In this document: piece after piece, positions 1 through 12,432 of the stretch | How positions within the stretch are numbered: the stretch's first letter is position 1 | Layout of the letters: every line of letters starts with the position of its first letter | NCBI RefSeq assembly: GCF_001638985.1 | Contig: NW_017265168.1 | Location: forward strand, 124,001-188,000 | Direction of reading: 5' to 3' | Source: Phycomyces blakesleeanus NRRL 1555(-) | Taxonomy: Eukaryota; Mucoromycota; Mucoromycetes; Mucorales; Phycomycetaceae | Length of the DNA stretch: 64,000 bases | Position numbers and translations under genes: made by a program | The notes under the pieces: generated by a model | Databases searched by the model: none | Seen by the model: the letters and a program-made list of their open reading frames with translations, nothing else | Told to the model about the DNA's origin: nothing

Positions 1-1557
1 GTTGACGAAATCGAGGATAGCCGCCAGCGTTCTCGCTTCCCTAAAAGTGCTTTCCCTCCTGCCAATGCTGATAGTCTGCATTTGGATCGTTGTCTGCGCA
101 TTTACCCTCACGATCAGGATACTGGTGGATTCTTTGTGGCTGTATTTGAAAAGGTTAAGCCTATGACTGCTGCTGACCGGGCCCAGATTGCAAAGAGCGA
201 GGGTAAAGAAGTTAGTTGGGCCGAGGTTGAGAAAGCTGAGGCTGAAGATGCCTCGTTGTTGGAGTCTGTAAAGGCTGCTGCAGGCGAAGATGTTGAGGTT
301 GAAACTGAAACCACTGGAGGTGAAATTGCTATCCCAGTCAAGCGTACTCTTGAGGACAATCAGCAGAAGGATGCCAAGAAATCAAAGCCTGATGTGCCTG
401 GAATTAAAGAAGCACCTTTTGATCTGATGAAGCCTGACAACCCAGATATTGATGAAATCAGGTAATATATAAATATTGCACAAAAAAATGTTAATACTCA
501 AACTTGAAATGTATATATATATGCGTATATAGAAACTTTTATGGTATTGAAGCTGATTTCCCTCGCGATCAGTTCTTGCTCCGTTCTGAGGAAGTTGCAA
601 AGAACAGAAGCATCTACTATATCAGCAAATCTGTCAAGGCTGTTTTGGAGGCTCCTGATATTGAGCGCCTCCATGTTGTAAACACAGGTGTCCGTCTATT
701 TGTCCGTCAGGGTTCGCTGGTCGAAGGCGGATGTCCTTTCAGAGTGACTTCAGAGGGACTTCCTATGCTAGAGCGCATTATTTCTGAACGCCGTCGTGTC
801 CATATTAACCACGCAGAGTTGAAGACTTTGTTGACCCAGGCGTTCCCTACCATTGATGAGTTCGAACCTGCCACTCAGACCAGACTCGCCGAAATGGGTA
901 AGAAATTAATATCTTAATATGGATTTATAATTAGACAAAAAAAATGGGAAGATATGTATGTATGTGTTCTATTAGTATTAGTATTATTATTGTCAAGAAA
1001 GGTTTTTAGGTTAGGCTTTTGACCTGAGAAATTTATATTATTTGCACTTTTGTAGAGCGCGGTTGCTGCATTGTTCATATTGACCTGTCATCCGCCTCTG
1101 ATGCTGCGTAAGTTATTTTGTGCCATGCTGATATTTATTTATTTATTTATTTATTTATTCTAACCTTTATGTGTATATTTGAATGTCCAGCCCCGAGTCT
1201 ATTATCCCTATGACCTTGCCCGTCTGGAGAGGCAAGACTTCTCTTAATGTATTGATTAACAAGCAAGATAAGACGTAAGTAATAGATAGTTGGATCTTTA
1301 AACGATTTTGAATAATACCGTCAGAATTTTTCAAATCTACCGTATCTCAAATACATATATAAATATATATAATAACTTATTCTTGGGTTAATCTCCTATT
1401 TAGATCCCTCTGCCAGCGGATTTTTAACCTCACACCTGAAAAGACGCCTGCACATCTCCAAGAGAAGGCCACTGCCAACTACTTGAAGAAGGTTGAGGAG
1501 GATAAGAAGGCTGAAGAAGATAGACTGGCCCAGGAAAAAGAAGATTCTAGTGTATAG
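1..1557 (+). CDS. tRNA (cytosine-5-)-methyltransferase, Trm4/NSUN2 type (3' part; gene begins upstream)
   Basis: Five exons fit one frame: 1-461, 533-897, 1056-1107, 1191-1274 and 1404-1557 (372 codons with the TAG stop). The N-terminal part and probably both catalytic cysteines lie left of the window. The stretch RCLRIYPHDQDTGGFF (from about base 85) is the typical end of the Rossmann-fold methyltransferase core of Trm4/NSUN2 proteins. It is followed by an acidic spacer and a C-terminal region with GVRLFVRQG and GLPMLERII, as in NSUN2-type C-terminal extensions. The family uses S-adenosylmethionine to make m5C in tRNA, mostly in the nucleus. Every join preserves the frame (for example AG|A giving R before NFYGI). 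The tail is Lys/Glu rich. Family call is firm; the exact orthologue is inferred. Confidence 0.88.
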
Positions 1558-2182
1558 AAGGATATGTTCCTTTATTTTATAATTACCCTTTCATCTATTA
1601 ACGTGTATATTGCAAAATCTTTTAAAATCATACAAGCCAGCAAGTTTCATGCAAATGTCCCAATATAACAAACCAATAAATAAATAAATGCATAAATAAA
1701 TAAAGAAGCAAATAAACAAATAGCCATGCGTGTTAAAGAATCCAAATGGTCAATCAACAAAGATTGTTAAGCCAAAACTCAATCCATTATTAGCCAAAAG
1801 GGCATTATGGTCCAAGCAAAGATGTAGATGAAAAAATAAATAAAGGAATATTGATTAAGCTAGTCTTGCTTGATAGTGCTCTATGCAGATTTCTGCTGCT
1901 GCTTTGATTGGCTAAATGTATCTTATGACGAAACCAACAATAAGCAATTGGCATTGAAACATGATTAGTATATATATATATATCACTGAATATACATCAC
2001 ATTTGAAAGTTCGCTTAGCTTCAGCACCAGCTACCAGTACAAGTCAAGCCATTCATTCGCTTTATATTTGATGATTGTTTTTTTTTTTTCATTATTTTCT
2101 TCCTACTTTTCTCTTTTTACTTTCATATCTTTTACTGAACCAAGATAAACGTCAATAAACAGAATATCTTTGTAGCCACAAA
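1558..2182. other. intergenic, Trm4 3' flank and FHA-RING promoter
   Basis: No coding signal seen. It holds repeated AAATAAATA-type tracts near 1675-1710 and a pyrimidine-rich run with a T tract around 2078-2130, just before the ATG at 2183, as is common upstream of fungal start codons. Confidence 0.6.
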
Positions 2183-3571
2183 ATGCCTATTAGACGCTTA
2201 CGTAGTTTTTCTACGAATTCGCCAGCCCATTCACCTACACTTTTGCCGCGCGGTCTTACTAATTTTATCCGGTCCTCCCGTCGTGGTTCTTCGAATAATC
2301 CTTCAGACTCTCAACTAACTCGGTCTGCATCCCATCCGCCTACGCACATACATGATACTGAACCGCAAGCTCACGAACAACAGTCCCTGACAAGCCATTC
2401 TGGTTTACCTGTCACTATTAAACTAGTCCCGAACGTAAACACTGCTGGTCCGTGTTTTGTATTTAATGTGGTAGAAAGGGTTTTGGAGCCAGGGTTTACC
2501 TATCCGATTGGAAGATTTAGTGATAGAGCCAACATATCTCATGGCGTATCTTTCAAAAGCAAGGTCGTTAGCCGCGCTCATGCTCAGATGTGGACAGAGA
2601 ATAGCAAGGTATATTTTCATAGAGATAGCATTGAAAATAAATATATATTTACATACACATTCTATTATAACTAATAAATTATTATTTTTTAGGTGTTTAT
2701 AAGTGACATGAATTCATCGAGCGGAACATATCTGAATCATGTCCGGATTGGTACGCCTGGGACGCGGAGCAATGCACATGAGGTGTCCAACGGTGACATA
2801 GTGCAGCTAGGGATGGACTTTCAAGAGGGGGTGGAACCAATGTATCGTGCGGTTAAGATGCGTGTCGAAATCAATCCACCTTCTACGGCACCAATAAGCC
2901 AATACAATCTTGACGCATTTGAGCAACTTCAACAGAGACTTATCGTCACTAACCCAGTAATATCGACGAGTGATCAAGGACAACCAATGACCACTGAACA
3001 GGAGGGCTTTCTGTCTGATACATCTTGTCTTACTCGAGAAGCCACAGTTATTGATCCGAATGCTAGCTATCAACAATCACTCGATAGTGTAGTTCCATCA
3101 GCCACACTTCAAACACAATCCCTTGCCCAAAGAATTCAAGCTCACCAGCAAACAATACCTTCACAAAGTGACTCTGATAATATCCAAGAATGCTGTATAT
3201 GTCTCTATGCCATTGCACCCTTACAAGCCTTATTTGTTTCGCCATGCTCTCATGTGTATCATTATCGGTGTATCCGTCCAATAATTGTTCAAAATTATCC
3301 TGCATTTGCGTGTCCTATCTGTCGCGGCTACTACGATCTGGAATCCAGTGTGGCTGTTGAGGTCAGTGATGTGCTTGAGGCCTTACGGAAACGAGACACC
3401 CAAGTCAACGAGCAGACGCCTAGAGTAATCACTAGTGAAGAGAACAGCACCATGCCGGTCATTGCTGAAGAGAGTCTGTGCACTGTCGAGGACCCGATGG
3501 ATGTGAATATTTCTCCCTTTGACATATCCAAGTCAGTCGATCAGTCACCTTACTCTAGACTTTCAAATTAA
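2183..3571 (+). CDS. FHA-RING E3 ubiquitin ligase (Dma1/Chfr-RNF8 type)
   Basis: Two exons, 2183-2608 and 2693-3571, join in phase 0 to give 434 residues. The N-terminus (about 1-70) is Ser/Pro rich and probably disordered. An FHA domain covers about residues 72-185, with the phosphothreonine-binding signatures GRFSDR, SRAHAQ and, across the intron, SDMNSSSGTYLN. A C3HC4-type RING starts near residue 309 with CCICLY and continues through CSHVYHYRC to CPICRGY. The order FHA then RING is that of yeast Dma1/Dma2 and animal CHFR/RNF8, which attach ubiquitin to partners phosphorylated during mitotic exit, septin assembly or spindle checkpoint control. The start codon is the first ATG after the pyrimidine tract. 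The C-terminal 90 residues are acidic and unrecognised. Confidence 0.9.
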
Positions 3572-5920
3572 CTTCTTTATAACTCGATTCTTTACTCTCT
3601 TTATCTCTTTTGTTCTCTTTGAAATTATGCAAAAAAAAAATATCAACTTAATAAATACTTCTTTCCTATTAATAAAAGTATTCTTTTTTTTAAAAAAAAA
3701 AAAAAAAAAGTTGTATATATTTGAGGCGCATATTTTGCCTGTATTAAGACAGAATCAATAACTTGTCGTAACTCTAATACTCTTAGTGCAGTTGTTATTC
3801 TATAATCAAGGAAGTATTATTGTATTTCGAGAATCTAATGCTTAATTTTACTCAAGCGTGCGCGCAGTCAATAGATGCTTATTTGTTTACATGTATAGGC
3901 ATAAATTCTTTATCCTGTTGATCAATGCATAATACGTCTTCATTTCTATTTCTATTGCTATTGTTATTGTTATTGCCACTGTTACTTACTGCTGATCAAT
4001 ACTATATGGACACTTGCTTGGCTTACAGTAAAATACATCCTTTATTATAACTTAATGATTAATAGACAAAACGAATTTTCATAAAATATTCGTTTAATCC
4101 AAAAAAAAACAAAAAAAAAAGTTTGGTTGTCTGCTATCTAAATTGAGTTGAATCTATCAAATAAAAATCCGTTTTTTGAAAAGTATATAAATTTTATTAG
4201 CCAATGATATTTTTTTATTTTATTTGCTGAGCAAAAAAAAAATCAAGAGTTTTTATGTCCATTTCAAAATACATACTCGAGAACACTTGTATTATGAGTC
4301 TAGAAATCAATGCCTTTTTGAAATTATGGGAAAGTTTATATTGAAAGACTTTCTCCTTAATATCACCTTTATTTTACATCCCATCTGACCGAAAACCCAA
4401 ACGTTGGTAGTCTTTTATCAATTTACCAAGCACTCTGCGAACCCTTTCTTTCTTTCTTTCTTTTGCAGAAACACAAATAAAAGTAGTATGAATAATAGTT
4501 CTGATGTTTTATTGTCGTATTGTCACAGAAGATCAACTTCTTGGGTCATTAATATGGCTAGGAATTATCTTCTTTTATATATATAAAGAAGTGTATGCAT
4601 TTCTATTGGCCTTTTGTAAATAACGTTTTGCTAGACAATGTCTGATAATTACTTTGTCATAATGATTATCATACTTCTGGACATTTGGAGACTCTAGATT
4701 TTTTTGTGACTTTTTTTTTTCTTCTTATTCCTCTTTTACATCTTGCTGGTATCCATGAACTGTGGTGTTTTATGGGTTTAATATACATCTCAATATCTCA
4801 GATAGCATGCACATATTCTTCCTCTTTCTTTTGTTAAGGTTATGATACATAGAGCATCATTAACACACTTATTAAGTATATGAGTATCAGTGCTCACAGG
4901 GGTAAGACAAGGGATGCTGTGTAGCCTTTACCTTTATTTTATCTTTATTAGCAAGGGCTCTGTGTATACATTATAAGTGCAACCCCCTTCAGGAATAAAT
5001 GTAGATGTAGATGTACATGATAATGTTATTTTATAGCGTAGTTAAAAGCAGTTATTTCAAATATGCTTTCCAAGGTGAGGGATCAAACCTTGGGTGTGTT
5101 TTTAAGTCGGTCCAAATTCTACAACAACTTTGCTAAATTGTAGATGACTTTTAGACAACACACCCACATACATACATATATGTATATATTATTATTATTA
5201 ATATCTTGATTTTTCGGTACCGTATAATTCGAATAAGGTCACTCTTATATACATATGTCCTTTAATACGTTAAATAGTTTATTGCGTGGCTGAGACGACA
5301 TCTAAATCAAACGTGGTGGCCAAAGGTTAAAATTGAAAGAATAACCGCAGTACAGTTTTTCATGTATATAATATATATATATATTCGGAAACCCACATTA
5401 TAAAATAAGCTCAGAATTATGACAAATTTCTAGTTTCTGCTTTGGTACTCTTATATATATATATATATTTATTTAAAGAAAGAAAAATGTTGTACGACTA
5501 CTTTGGTATCTAAATCTATAAAAGATAAGTCTAATTGTTAAAGAAATATAATTACCAGCAAATTCTGGATAATTGTTCAAGAATATAACCGAGACACCAC
5601 TTTGTGTATAACAAACCGCATTACAAAGCTGAATTTATTTCATACGCCAAGTTTTAAACTGTGATTTTCTTCAGGTCAAAATACAAGTACAGCTCTAGTC
5701 ATTTCACGGCCTCAAATATCGACATCAGGAGTAGTAAAAAAAAAAAAAAAAGCAAGCAAGCGCCTCCAAATACGTTTGTCATACAGCAGTCACAAATCTG
5801 TGCAATAGAAAATCCCTGGGTTCGACGGACACAAAAAAAAAAAAAAGGTGCTTATAGACCTTTTTCTTTTTTCCCTTTTTTGTGCAACATCTCTTCTTCT
5901 TCTTTTTCTTCGTTTGCTCG
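3572..5920. other. long AT-rich intergenic region
   Basis: No supported gene. It contains long A or T homopolymers (3690-3708, 5735-5750, 5832-5846), TA microsatellites (for example 5370-5384 and 5453-5469), and a short retroelement-tail-like stretch described separately. Open frames here are short and low complexity. Confidence 0.6.
4860..5025 (+). repeat. possible 3' fragment of a non-LTR retroelement or SINE
   Basis: An isolated, less AT-rich patch ends in a short TGTAGA-type tandem tail (about 4998-5017) after CCCCTTCAGGAATAAA. A 3' simple-repeat tail on an otherwise unique patch is the usual look of a truncated LINE or SINE copy. I see no open frame and cannot assign a family. Confidence 0.3.
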
Positions 5921-7050
5921 ATGAATTTCAACAAGGACAAGACCATGGCTCAGCCAGAGATGGTATCACAGGGAGCGTATTATACCCCCCGAGACCCAGG
6001 CGATTACTACGATTTATCACAAGTACCTCACCAAGAAAAGACCAGAAAGCAGAAACTGATGTGGCGCCTTATAGCAGGTGGTCTTGCATTGGTGATTGTG
6101 ATTGTGGTAGTTGTGGTGGCTGTGGTAGTGACCCGGAAGCACAAGACAAACGATACCCCTTCATCTCAATACGCCGTATCTCCTTATGCCAATCTTATCC
6201 GCCTTGGCCCCGAGGCAGGTACCCAGTCACTGGAATCCAAGACAGGGAGAATTCTGGTGGTCGGAGATGTGCATGGATGTGTGAATGAATTCAACAAACT
6301 GGTTGACAAGCTAGAGCTTACCAGCCAAGACCAATTGATTCTCGCCGGAGACATTACCTCTAAAGGGCCTGACAGTATTGGAGTGCTACGAAAAGCAAAG
6401 GAGATCGGAGCATTGTGTGTGCGTGGTAACCACGACGACAAGGTGGTTCGATTAAAGACCTTTGAACTCCAGAAAGGCGCTGGTGCAATGTCACCCTCAA
6501 AAGCTGTCATGCCAGAGGGCAATGTTGGCGATCCTCTTAAATTCAGCAATTACCACTCTGTCCTAGCAAAGTAAGTAAGATCCAAAACCGGGGGAGCTCT
6601 TGTTACCAGAGTGTTTATTATGTTTTACTTTTTAGGAACATGACAATGGATGAATACAATTATCTGTCTAGCTGCCCAATGATTCTCAGTTTCCCATCCC
6701 TCAATAATTCAGTGGTTGTTCATGCTGGCCTAGATCCCACTATTCCTGACCTCAACAACCAGGTTCCTTACCTGGTAATGAACATGCGTGATATCGATCA
6801 TGGCTTACCAACTCCAGACAACAAAATCGGGACTCCCTGGGCAACCCTGTGGAATGCTGCTCAGCAGAATCAAAGCCAACCAACCCGAGTGTTTTATGGC
6901 CATGCGTCTAGCCGAGGTCTCCAGATCGACAAATACACGTTTGGAGTAGATACTGGATGTGTAGATGGTGGCCATTTGACAGCAATTGATATGAAGACTC
7001 TTCAGTTGACTAGTGTTAGTTGCCTTAAATATGACAATGACGACGATTAA
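5921..7050 (+). CDS. membrane-anchored PPP-family metallophosphatase (Ppn2-like)
   Basis: Exons 5921-6570 and 6636-7050 join as AA|G to give 354 residues. An N-terminal cytosolic stretch is followed by one strong transmembrane segment (about residues 50-72, Val/Ile rich), then a calcineurin-like phosphoesterase domain. The metal-binding motifs are visible: GDVHG (115-119), GDITSKGPD (about 143), GNHDD (about 170) and the later histidines in VVHAGLDP and FYGHAS. The topology and the compact PPP fold resemble yeast Ppn2, a vacuolar zinc-dependent endopolyphosphatase, and bacterial ApaH/PrpE-like enzymes; substrate is not certain. The upstream in-frame GTG at 5882 is not a likely start. A second in-frame ATG at 5945 has a better context (ACCATGG) and could be used instead. 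Confidence 0.82.
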
Positions 7051-7190
7051 CTCTCTATGTATATTTAATTTTTTTTTTGCTTTTGCTTTTGCTTTCATTT
7101 TCTTTATTTCTTGACGTTTTTATCATTATATTTTCTCCTTATTTTATTGATCTTTTACACTTTAAATATTATTGCCGCATTTCTTCAAAT

Positions 7191-7221
<31 letters not shown>

Positions 7222-7746
7222 TATATACGCATTCCCCCCCCCTTTAACCTACTACTTTGCCTTGCCTTCAATTCTTTACTTGCAAAAAAAATTATTCAAT
7301 CAAGTCTATATTGCGCATTGATCTTTGTAGACATTTGTCATATTTCTTTTTAATATATTCCTTTTCTTTCAATAGTTGCTACTAAGACTACCACTGGACA
7401 TATATATATATATATATTAGTGTTGTTGAAATTGATATCTGGTATCAATATTAGAAATACTCTACGTTCAAATTCTTATTAATATTTCAATTGTAGCCAT
7501 AATAATGATAATGATAAATAGATAAATATATTTCTTTTATTTAAAAACAAATTAATAACTGGAATCTAAACATATGGCAAACAAAAGCTACAAATACACA
7601 ATTGATATTCTCGAACAAAACGATCTTTTCTATAATAAGCCTCTCTTTCTTCTTCTTTGTCTTTTTACTACATATTCCATATATATATATATATCAATAC
7701 CACCACTTGAAAATATTACCACCATTTTACCCTCTTATTTGTCTGT
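7051..7746. other. intergenic, promoter of CotH-like gene
   Basis: No coding signal. TA microsatellites at about 7201-7220, 7399-7417 and 7679-7692 and T/C-rich runs precede the signal-peptide exon. An apparent frame from 7602 is low complexity and is not continued by the splice sites used here. Confidence 0.5.
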
Positions 7747-8773
7747 ATGATACTCTTTTCAGCCTTTTTTATTTTGCTTGTATATTTGGCAGGCAAGTAT
7801 CTATCTATCTATCTATATTGAATAAAAATTCAAAAGCAATAATCATCACTTCTTTGTATATAATTTTTTTTTTGGTATTTTATAGGTGTATTTGCAGCAA
7901 AAGAAATCACCTACCGTGTGGTAGTTGACTCTGCAAATCTGGGAAACATGGTCGGCGTCGCGATTGGACAGGATATCTATGCCCTAGACAAAGATCCGGG
8001 TGTTCCGATGCTTTATGTAGGAAGAGGCCCAAGTGAATCCCACTATCGCTATGTGATCCTAGACAGCCCAGAAACCAAAAACATGATCGACTTTGAGAAA
8101 TTCGAACGGCCGGCAATAATCCATGCCGACGCGACATTCAATGAGGTGTTTGGCCGACCATGGAACCTGCTCAGACTAGACAGCCTTCCGACACTCTATG
8201 AGCCACGGGTCCCCAACAATACCCCATCTAGGCTATTTGAAGACGGAACAATTGCAACCATGCACTTTGAAGCCAATGAAGATGAAATTGCAGAAATGCA
8301 TGCCAACAAATTAAAGAAGATCAAAGTATCCGGAAGACTGACATACATAAAGTAAGTCGGACATATATATTTATTTATTTATTGAGGGTAGAGGTGAAAA
8401 GGGAGGGACAATTACTATTACTATCACTATTATTTTGTACTTGTACTTGGTCATCTTCTTTAAAGAAAACAGAAACAATAACATTAACAAATTCTTTTCT
8501 CTGTTGATCAGTTATGATTCAGTTCAACAATTTGATCAAGTTAAAATCAAGATGGGCGGGCATTCGAGTCGTGAATGGTCCAAGGTTCCTTACAGAGTCA
8601 AGATACCCGTGGATACTGCACCCCAAGGACTGTATCGTAGATGGGATCTCAAGCTACGTCCAGGAGCTACTGATCCAACCATGTTGAGAGAAAAGGTGTA
8701 TGATGATCTACTTCAAGCAGTGGGTGTGACGGCTGCAAAAGGAACATATGTAAGGTGAGTTGAATTCATATAC

Positions 8774-8804
<31 letters not shown>

Positions 8805-9941
8805 ATCTATCATTTAGATTTTACATTAATGACACGCCTGTTGGACTTTACCTACTTGCTGATGATTCGGCATCAGATTCGTAAGTTATAAATATATATA
8901 TATATAAAATATTGTCCTTTTAGTATCCAGTTTGTTTCTGTACACACACAAAAATAAGATAGCCAAAAGAATAAAACTTATGTTATTATTTGTGATCATA
9001 GTTTTATTCGAGAGACATTCCACCAAGGGAATCCTAATGTTGCGTTGGGAGAATTTGTACAAGGCGATGCGGGCAAGGGAGATTATGCAGCCAATTTGGG
9101 ATTTTTGGGGGAGACGGAGGAGGCGTACGATGACAAGGTGTACGATGTAAAGATTGATGGGCCTGATGACCAATCGGATGCAATGGCCAGCTTGATAAGC
9201 TTTATGAAGTTCATTCGAGACTACAATCCGCAGACTGTGCCTGATTCAGAAAAGGTTCTTGAGCTCTGGGAGCCTTGGATTGACATGATCTCTTACCTTC
9301 GCCAGGCCGCAATAGAGTGGATTGGAGGAAATTGGGATGGTATCCAGTACTGTAAGCACTATTATTAGTCTTGGCCATTTAGAGAAAGAAATATTAATAT
9401 TATATTCATAGCTGGCAATAATTATGCTCTTTACAGAGTACCCTCGACAGAACAGTACATGGCTATTCCGATGGACTTTGATTTCACATTTGGCAACGGA
9501 CTTGAGGAAGATCAGCAACACTTGTTGACCGGCAAATGGAGCCAGTTCACCCAAGACCGGATCATCCATTCCTATTTGTGGGAGAATATCAGACAGACAC
9601 CTTATCTGGTGCGGCTGTACGAGTCTATTCTGGCAGACGTCAATCAAAATGTGTCGAACCCCCAAAAGATGAACGATCGAATTGATGCCTTGGCATACAT
9701 GATCCAGCATGATGTTAACTGGGATCGGTCCCTGCCACGTCTGACGGTGGGAAAGACACGTTCGGCCTCAAGAAATTTCCTGGATTCGCTTGAACAGGGC
9801 ACGGATGATCTGGACGAGCGGATCGGACTCAAGGAATGGGTTAGGGAAAAGTACGCAGCAATCAATAGAGATGTTGGAGCCCAAGGTTCGGAGGATGATA
9901 CACAAGAAGCGGATACCTTGCCCGAAAAAGAAGATGCTTGA
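7747..9941 (+). CDS. CotH-kinase-like secreted protein
   Basis: Six exons keep one frame: 7747-7792, 7886-8351, 8512-8754, 8818-8880, 9002-9351, 9412-9941 (565 residues). The first exon encodes a signal peptide (MILFSAFFILLVYLAG, then VFAA) and ends in a GC donor (GCAAGT). The CotH signature MGGHSSREW lies at residues 185-193, followed by VPYRVKI, and the acidic metal-site motif DFDFTFG at 411-417. CotH proteins are Fam20-like atypical kinases; bacterial CotH phosphorylates spore-coat proteins, and some Mucorales CotH proteins sit on the cell surface and act as invasins. This protein has no hydrophobic C-terminal tail for a GPI anchor and ends in an acidic run, so it is probably secreted. The segment after MG differs from what is described for CotH3-type invasins, so an invasin role is not supported. 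Confidence 0.88.
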
Positions 9942-11361
9942 AAAATAAATAAATAAATAAAGAAAGAAAGATATACATTCACCCAAGAACAGTATAATAT
10001 GTATGTATAGTGCAGCATTTTGGGCTATAAAGAGCAATCACTCGAGTACAAATTCTATTTAAAGAAAAAGACGAAACACAAATTGTATTGACAATCAAGG
10101 TCATGTAGCCTTTAGAAAGAAAAAATTTGGTGTAAAAATATTGACAAGGCATACATCCAAAAAAAATATAAGCAAAGGATTAATAGAGTTGGTAGGTGTA
10201 TTCTGTAGAAGAAAAGGTTCCAATATCATTTGGATCTCTTGGTTCCAAATAAAACCAGCGATGTCTTTGATTCATAGCCCTTTATACACCACCGCACATG
10301 ATTAAATACAATATGCATATATCCAGGAATGGAACAAAAATTACAAAAATGGAAAAATATAGCTACAATTCTACTTTATTTGGCAATTATCTTAACCCAC
10401 TTCCCCTTCCCCTTCCCCTTCCTGCCTTCCACGTTCCAAGTTCCGTTTCCAACCTTCTCTCCTATTTAATTTATTTTATTTTATTTAATTTAATTTAATT
10501 TAATATTTTTGTTGTTGCAAATGTTTGACAAGTCATGGGATTTATTGCGTACCCAAATGTCAATGGTTTTCTTTTTTGTATTAGTTATTGCAGTTTGCCT
10601 AATCTAAATCAAAGATAATAGTAATTACATATGTCATATAGAATTGAACAATATGAAATAAGATGGCAAGACTTGTCTCTAGAGTAGTTTGTATAAATCA
10701 TCATTAGGAGTAATGCTGAGCAGTGGCTTGCTTTTCTAATCCTTGTATAGACACTAGATATTTTAATTAATTCAGTCGTACGTATGATATAGAACCTCTG
10801 GATTACCCATAAGCTTATAATTTTTGGTAATCAAATATTAAGTCTTATACATTTGATCTTGTACTTATCCAAACATTTCAGTACCCAAACGTTGGGTCAA
10901 AAGTATGGCATGTCACAGCTTTTCTTTTCTTTATTCTTCTTTATTCTTTAGGTAATTTAAAGGGCTCTAATGAAAGCGCTGGGGATAATTTACAATGGGA
11001 TCTTTGGGTATCAAAGCTACCTATTATTCTTTTATTCTTATATTTTGCGTACATTTATCAGTGTGATATTTGAAATAAACACATATTCAAACAGACAGAT
11101 ATGTAACATCTTTTATATATATAAAATACAAGAGTCGGTCATTTAAATAAAATAAAAAATCCAGCTTCATATTTGTGGGGTTTTATTTTGGGTTGGGTTG
11201 GGTTGGGCTTCCCCCCCCCCCAATAGTCAACACCACTCTACACAAACACACAATTTTTTTTTAAAAAAAAAAAAGAAAAGGCAAAATATATAAGCTATAG
11301 CTAGATAAATAGATATTTTGGTTCTTTAGCTATTCTACAGAATTTTTTTTTTATTGTAATC
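9942..11361. other. intergenic region
   Basis: No gene supported. Simple repeats include CTTCCC-type units (about 10398-10422), TTTAA units (about 10467-10505), three GGGTT units followed by a C run (11182-11220), and poly-T/poly-A runs just before the next ATG. Confidence 0.55.
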
Positions 11362-12432
11362 ATGTCAGGACTAACCGGTCTTCTTGGTGAATTACATGGA
11401 GTATGGAATGCTGGTGTGCAAACGACTAGAGGTCAAGATTTGTGGTATATTTTGGCAGCAAGTATCTTTATGATTAATAAGAAAATAAAAACAAAAAATG
11501 TCAACTCTAAGCTATTAATAACAACACCAATTAATTATATAGGCTGTGGTGATAAGTACATTGAATCACCCAAAACACGTTTGTCAAGTTTATTCTGTGG
11601 CTGAAAAGACCATAGTCGAAACCACACTTCCGGAACAGCAGCAGATAGAAAAGCAAAAGATGGTTGTGAGACTACGAGAGGGTCTATTCAAAAGCTTTCC
11701 TATTGTGGGATATCCAAAGGTAATATTACACACACAATTTATATATATAAATAAATAAGTAATAGAATCAAATGGCGATTGTGATAACCAAAAAAGGTAA
11801 AAAGAAAAGAGAGAGATCGTTGTTGATTAACACACAAATACAAACAATCTTCTTTTGTATAAAACAAAATACATATTGTAATCTATAGGTGATCAATGCT
11901 CTTTCTGAACTCAATCAGGTCATTCCAGACACTGTCAAGCTGGGACTTCCCACAGAACCTACCAGGTAAGTAAATAACAACAACAAAACAAGCTTTAAAC
12001 TTTCACTTTCACCTTCACCTTCAACAGCCCATTTTAATAATAAATAAAAAAAGAATAGAGGATTCGTGGGAGGATGTTGTTGAACAGAGAAGAAGAGGAA
12101 GAGAATGCTTTGACAAGATCTACGACAGACACAGCCAGAGAGTAATAGACATCATGCAAGCCGGACACCCGGACTTGGCCCAGACAGCCCTGCATCATTT
12201 ATACGGACCAGTCCTGTCGGATCCTCGTTCCTTGGACGGCAAAGACACAAGTCTGGTGGTTGTGGCTTGTCTGATGGCCCAGAACTTGCCTTCCCAGCTC
12301 AAAGGCCACTGGTATGGTGCACTCCACCAGGGTGTTACTCTAGATGAACTTGAGACCGTCCAAAAGAGTGTAGCCAAACTCTGTGGGTTCTACAACGTGC
12401 CATGGTGCCAGATGCCAAAGAAAACACAATAA
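11362..12432 (+). CDS. AhpD/carboxymuconolactone-decarboxylase-like protein
   Basis: Four exons fit: 11362-11457, 11543-11719, 11889-11965 and 12054-12432 (242 residues). The first intron must use a GC donor (GCA|GCAAGT) because exon 2, with AVVISTLNHPKH, is in phase 0 and no GT donor keeps the frame. The fourth exon's acceptor is AAAAG|A, which joins AG|A to read RIEDSWEDV. The family is an all-helical, AhpD-like fold; bacterial members decarboxylate carboxymuconolactone or act in peroxide defence through a CxxC pair. No CxxC is evident here, so a redox role is doubtful. The pattern GLFKSFPIVGYPKVINALSEL is typical of the uncharacterised fungal CMD-like proteins. Function beyond the fold is unknown. 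Confidence 0.75.

Noticed and set aside
5882..5920. Upstream start of the metallophosphatase (poly-Phe leader)
   Set aside because: The start codon would be GTG and the leader is a translated pyrimidine tract; ATG at 5921 or 5945 is far more likely in a fungus.
7602..7928. Long hydrophobic frame before the CotH-like gene
   Set aside because: Translation of TA and T-rich promoter DNA; the true N-terminus is the short signal-peptide exon at 7747-7792, in frame with the domain.
11182..11220. Telomere-like GGGTT units
   Set aside because: Only three to four units within a unique intergenic region, followed by a C run; more likely a microsatellite than an internal telomere.
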